Of a stretch of 14,745 nucleotides of DNA, positions 14,735 through 14,745 are shown in pieces. Source of the DNA: Lachnospiraceae bacterium (GTDB lineage: Bacteria; Bacillota; Clostridia; Lachnospirales; Lachnospiraceae). Made by a program: the position numbers and the translations under genes. The stretch spans positions 1-14,745 of the forward strand of contig JAJQCL010000029.1 in NCBI GenBank assembly GCA_021202715.1, written 5' to 3'. Numbering within the stretch: position 1 is the first letter of the stretch; the number at the start of each line of letters is the position of its first letter. Under the pieces are notes generated by a model. The model searched no databases, had not been told where the DNA came from, and worked only from the letters and a program-made list of their open reading frames with translations.

Positions 14735-14745
14735 ATATATTATGT

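Overview
The window looks like chromosomal DNA of a gut-type Lachnospiraceae or related Clostridia. The GC content is moderate (roughly 50-55% by eye) and Shine-Dalgarno sites are strong. A T-box riboswitch precedes a long-form isoleucyl-tRNA synthetase, and the TRAP binding lipoprotein has a Ser then Glu/Thr/Ala-rich tether typical of that group. This assignment is inferred from style and gene content, not from a database match. I see no rRNA, tRNA, CRISPR array or prophage genes.

Left part (1-4170): after a short direct repeat at the edge, possibly an insertion-sequence end, a plus-strand operon encodes a metallo-beta-lactamase-fold hydrolase, the TRAP permeases DctQ and DctM, and the TRAP binding lipoprotein DctP, closed by a strong terminator. 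The four genes look like an uptake-plus-hydrolysis module for an organic acid. The dctP frame meets TAG at 4053-4055, but the same frame continues beyond it with a convincing family-like C-terminal helix, so dctP appears to be cut by an amber codon.

Middle (4170-6660): a REP-like hairpin precedes an alpha/beta-hydrolase esterase with a complete catalytic triad. It converges on a minus-strand MFS transporter, and two very strong hairpins lie between them, one with perfect 20-bp arms.

Housekeeping block (6620-12840): a promoter with consensus -35 and -10 boxes and a 17-bp spacer drives an isoleucine T-box leader (ATC specifier, UGGU bulge, antiterminator/terminator switch). Further hairpins follow the leader, then ileS and glgP (alpha-glucan phosphorylase), the latter followed by a terminator.

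Right part (12840-14745): a textbook MerR-family operator (19-bp spacer filled by a GC-rich dyad) drives a 103-residue protein I do not recognise, with no MerR regulator nearby. It converges on a minus-strand hipB-hipA pair (HTH antitoxin plus HipA Ser/Thr kinase). The hip promoter is flanked and overlapped by two copies of a 12-bp sequence, which look like autoregulatory operators, and the mRNA may be leaderless. Between the two converging genes is an orphan Shine-Dalgarno site leading into a short open frame, possibly the remnant of a gene cut by recombination.
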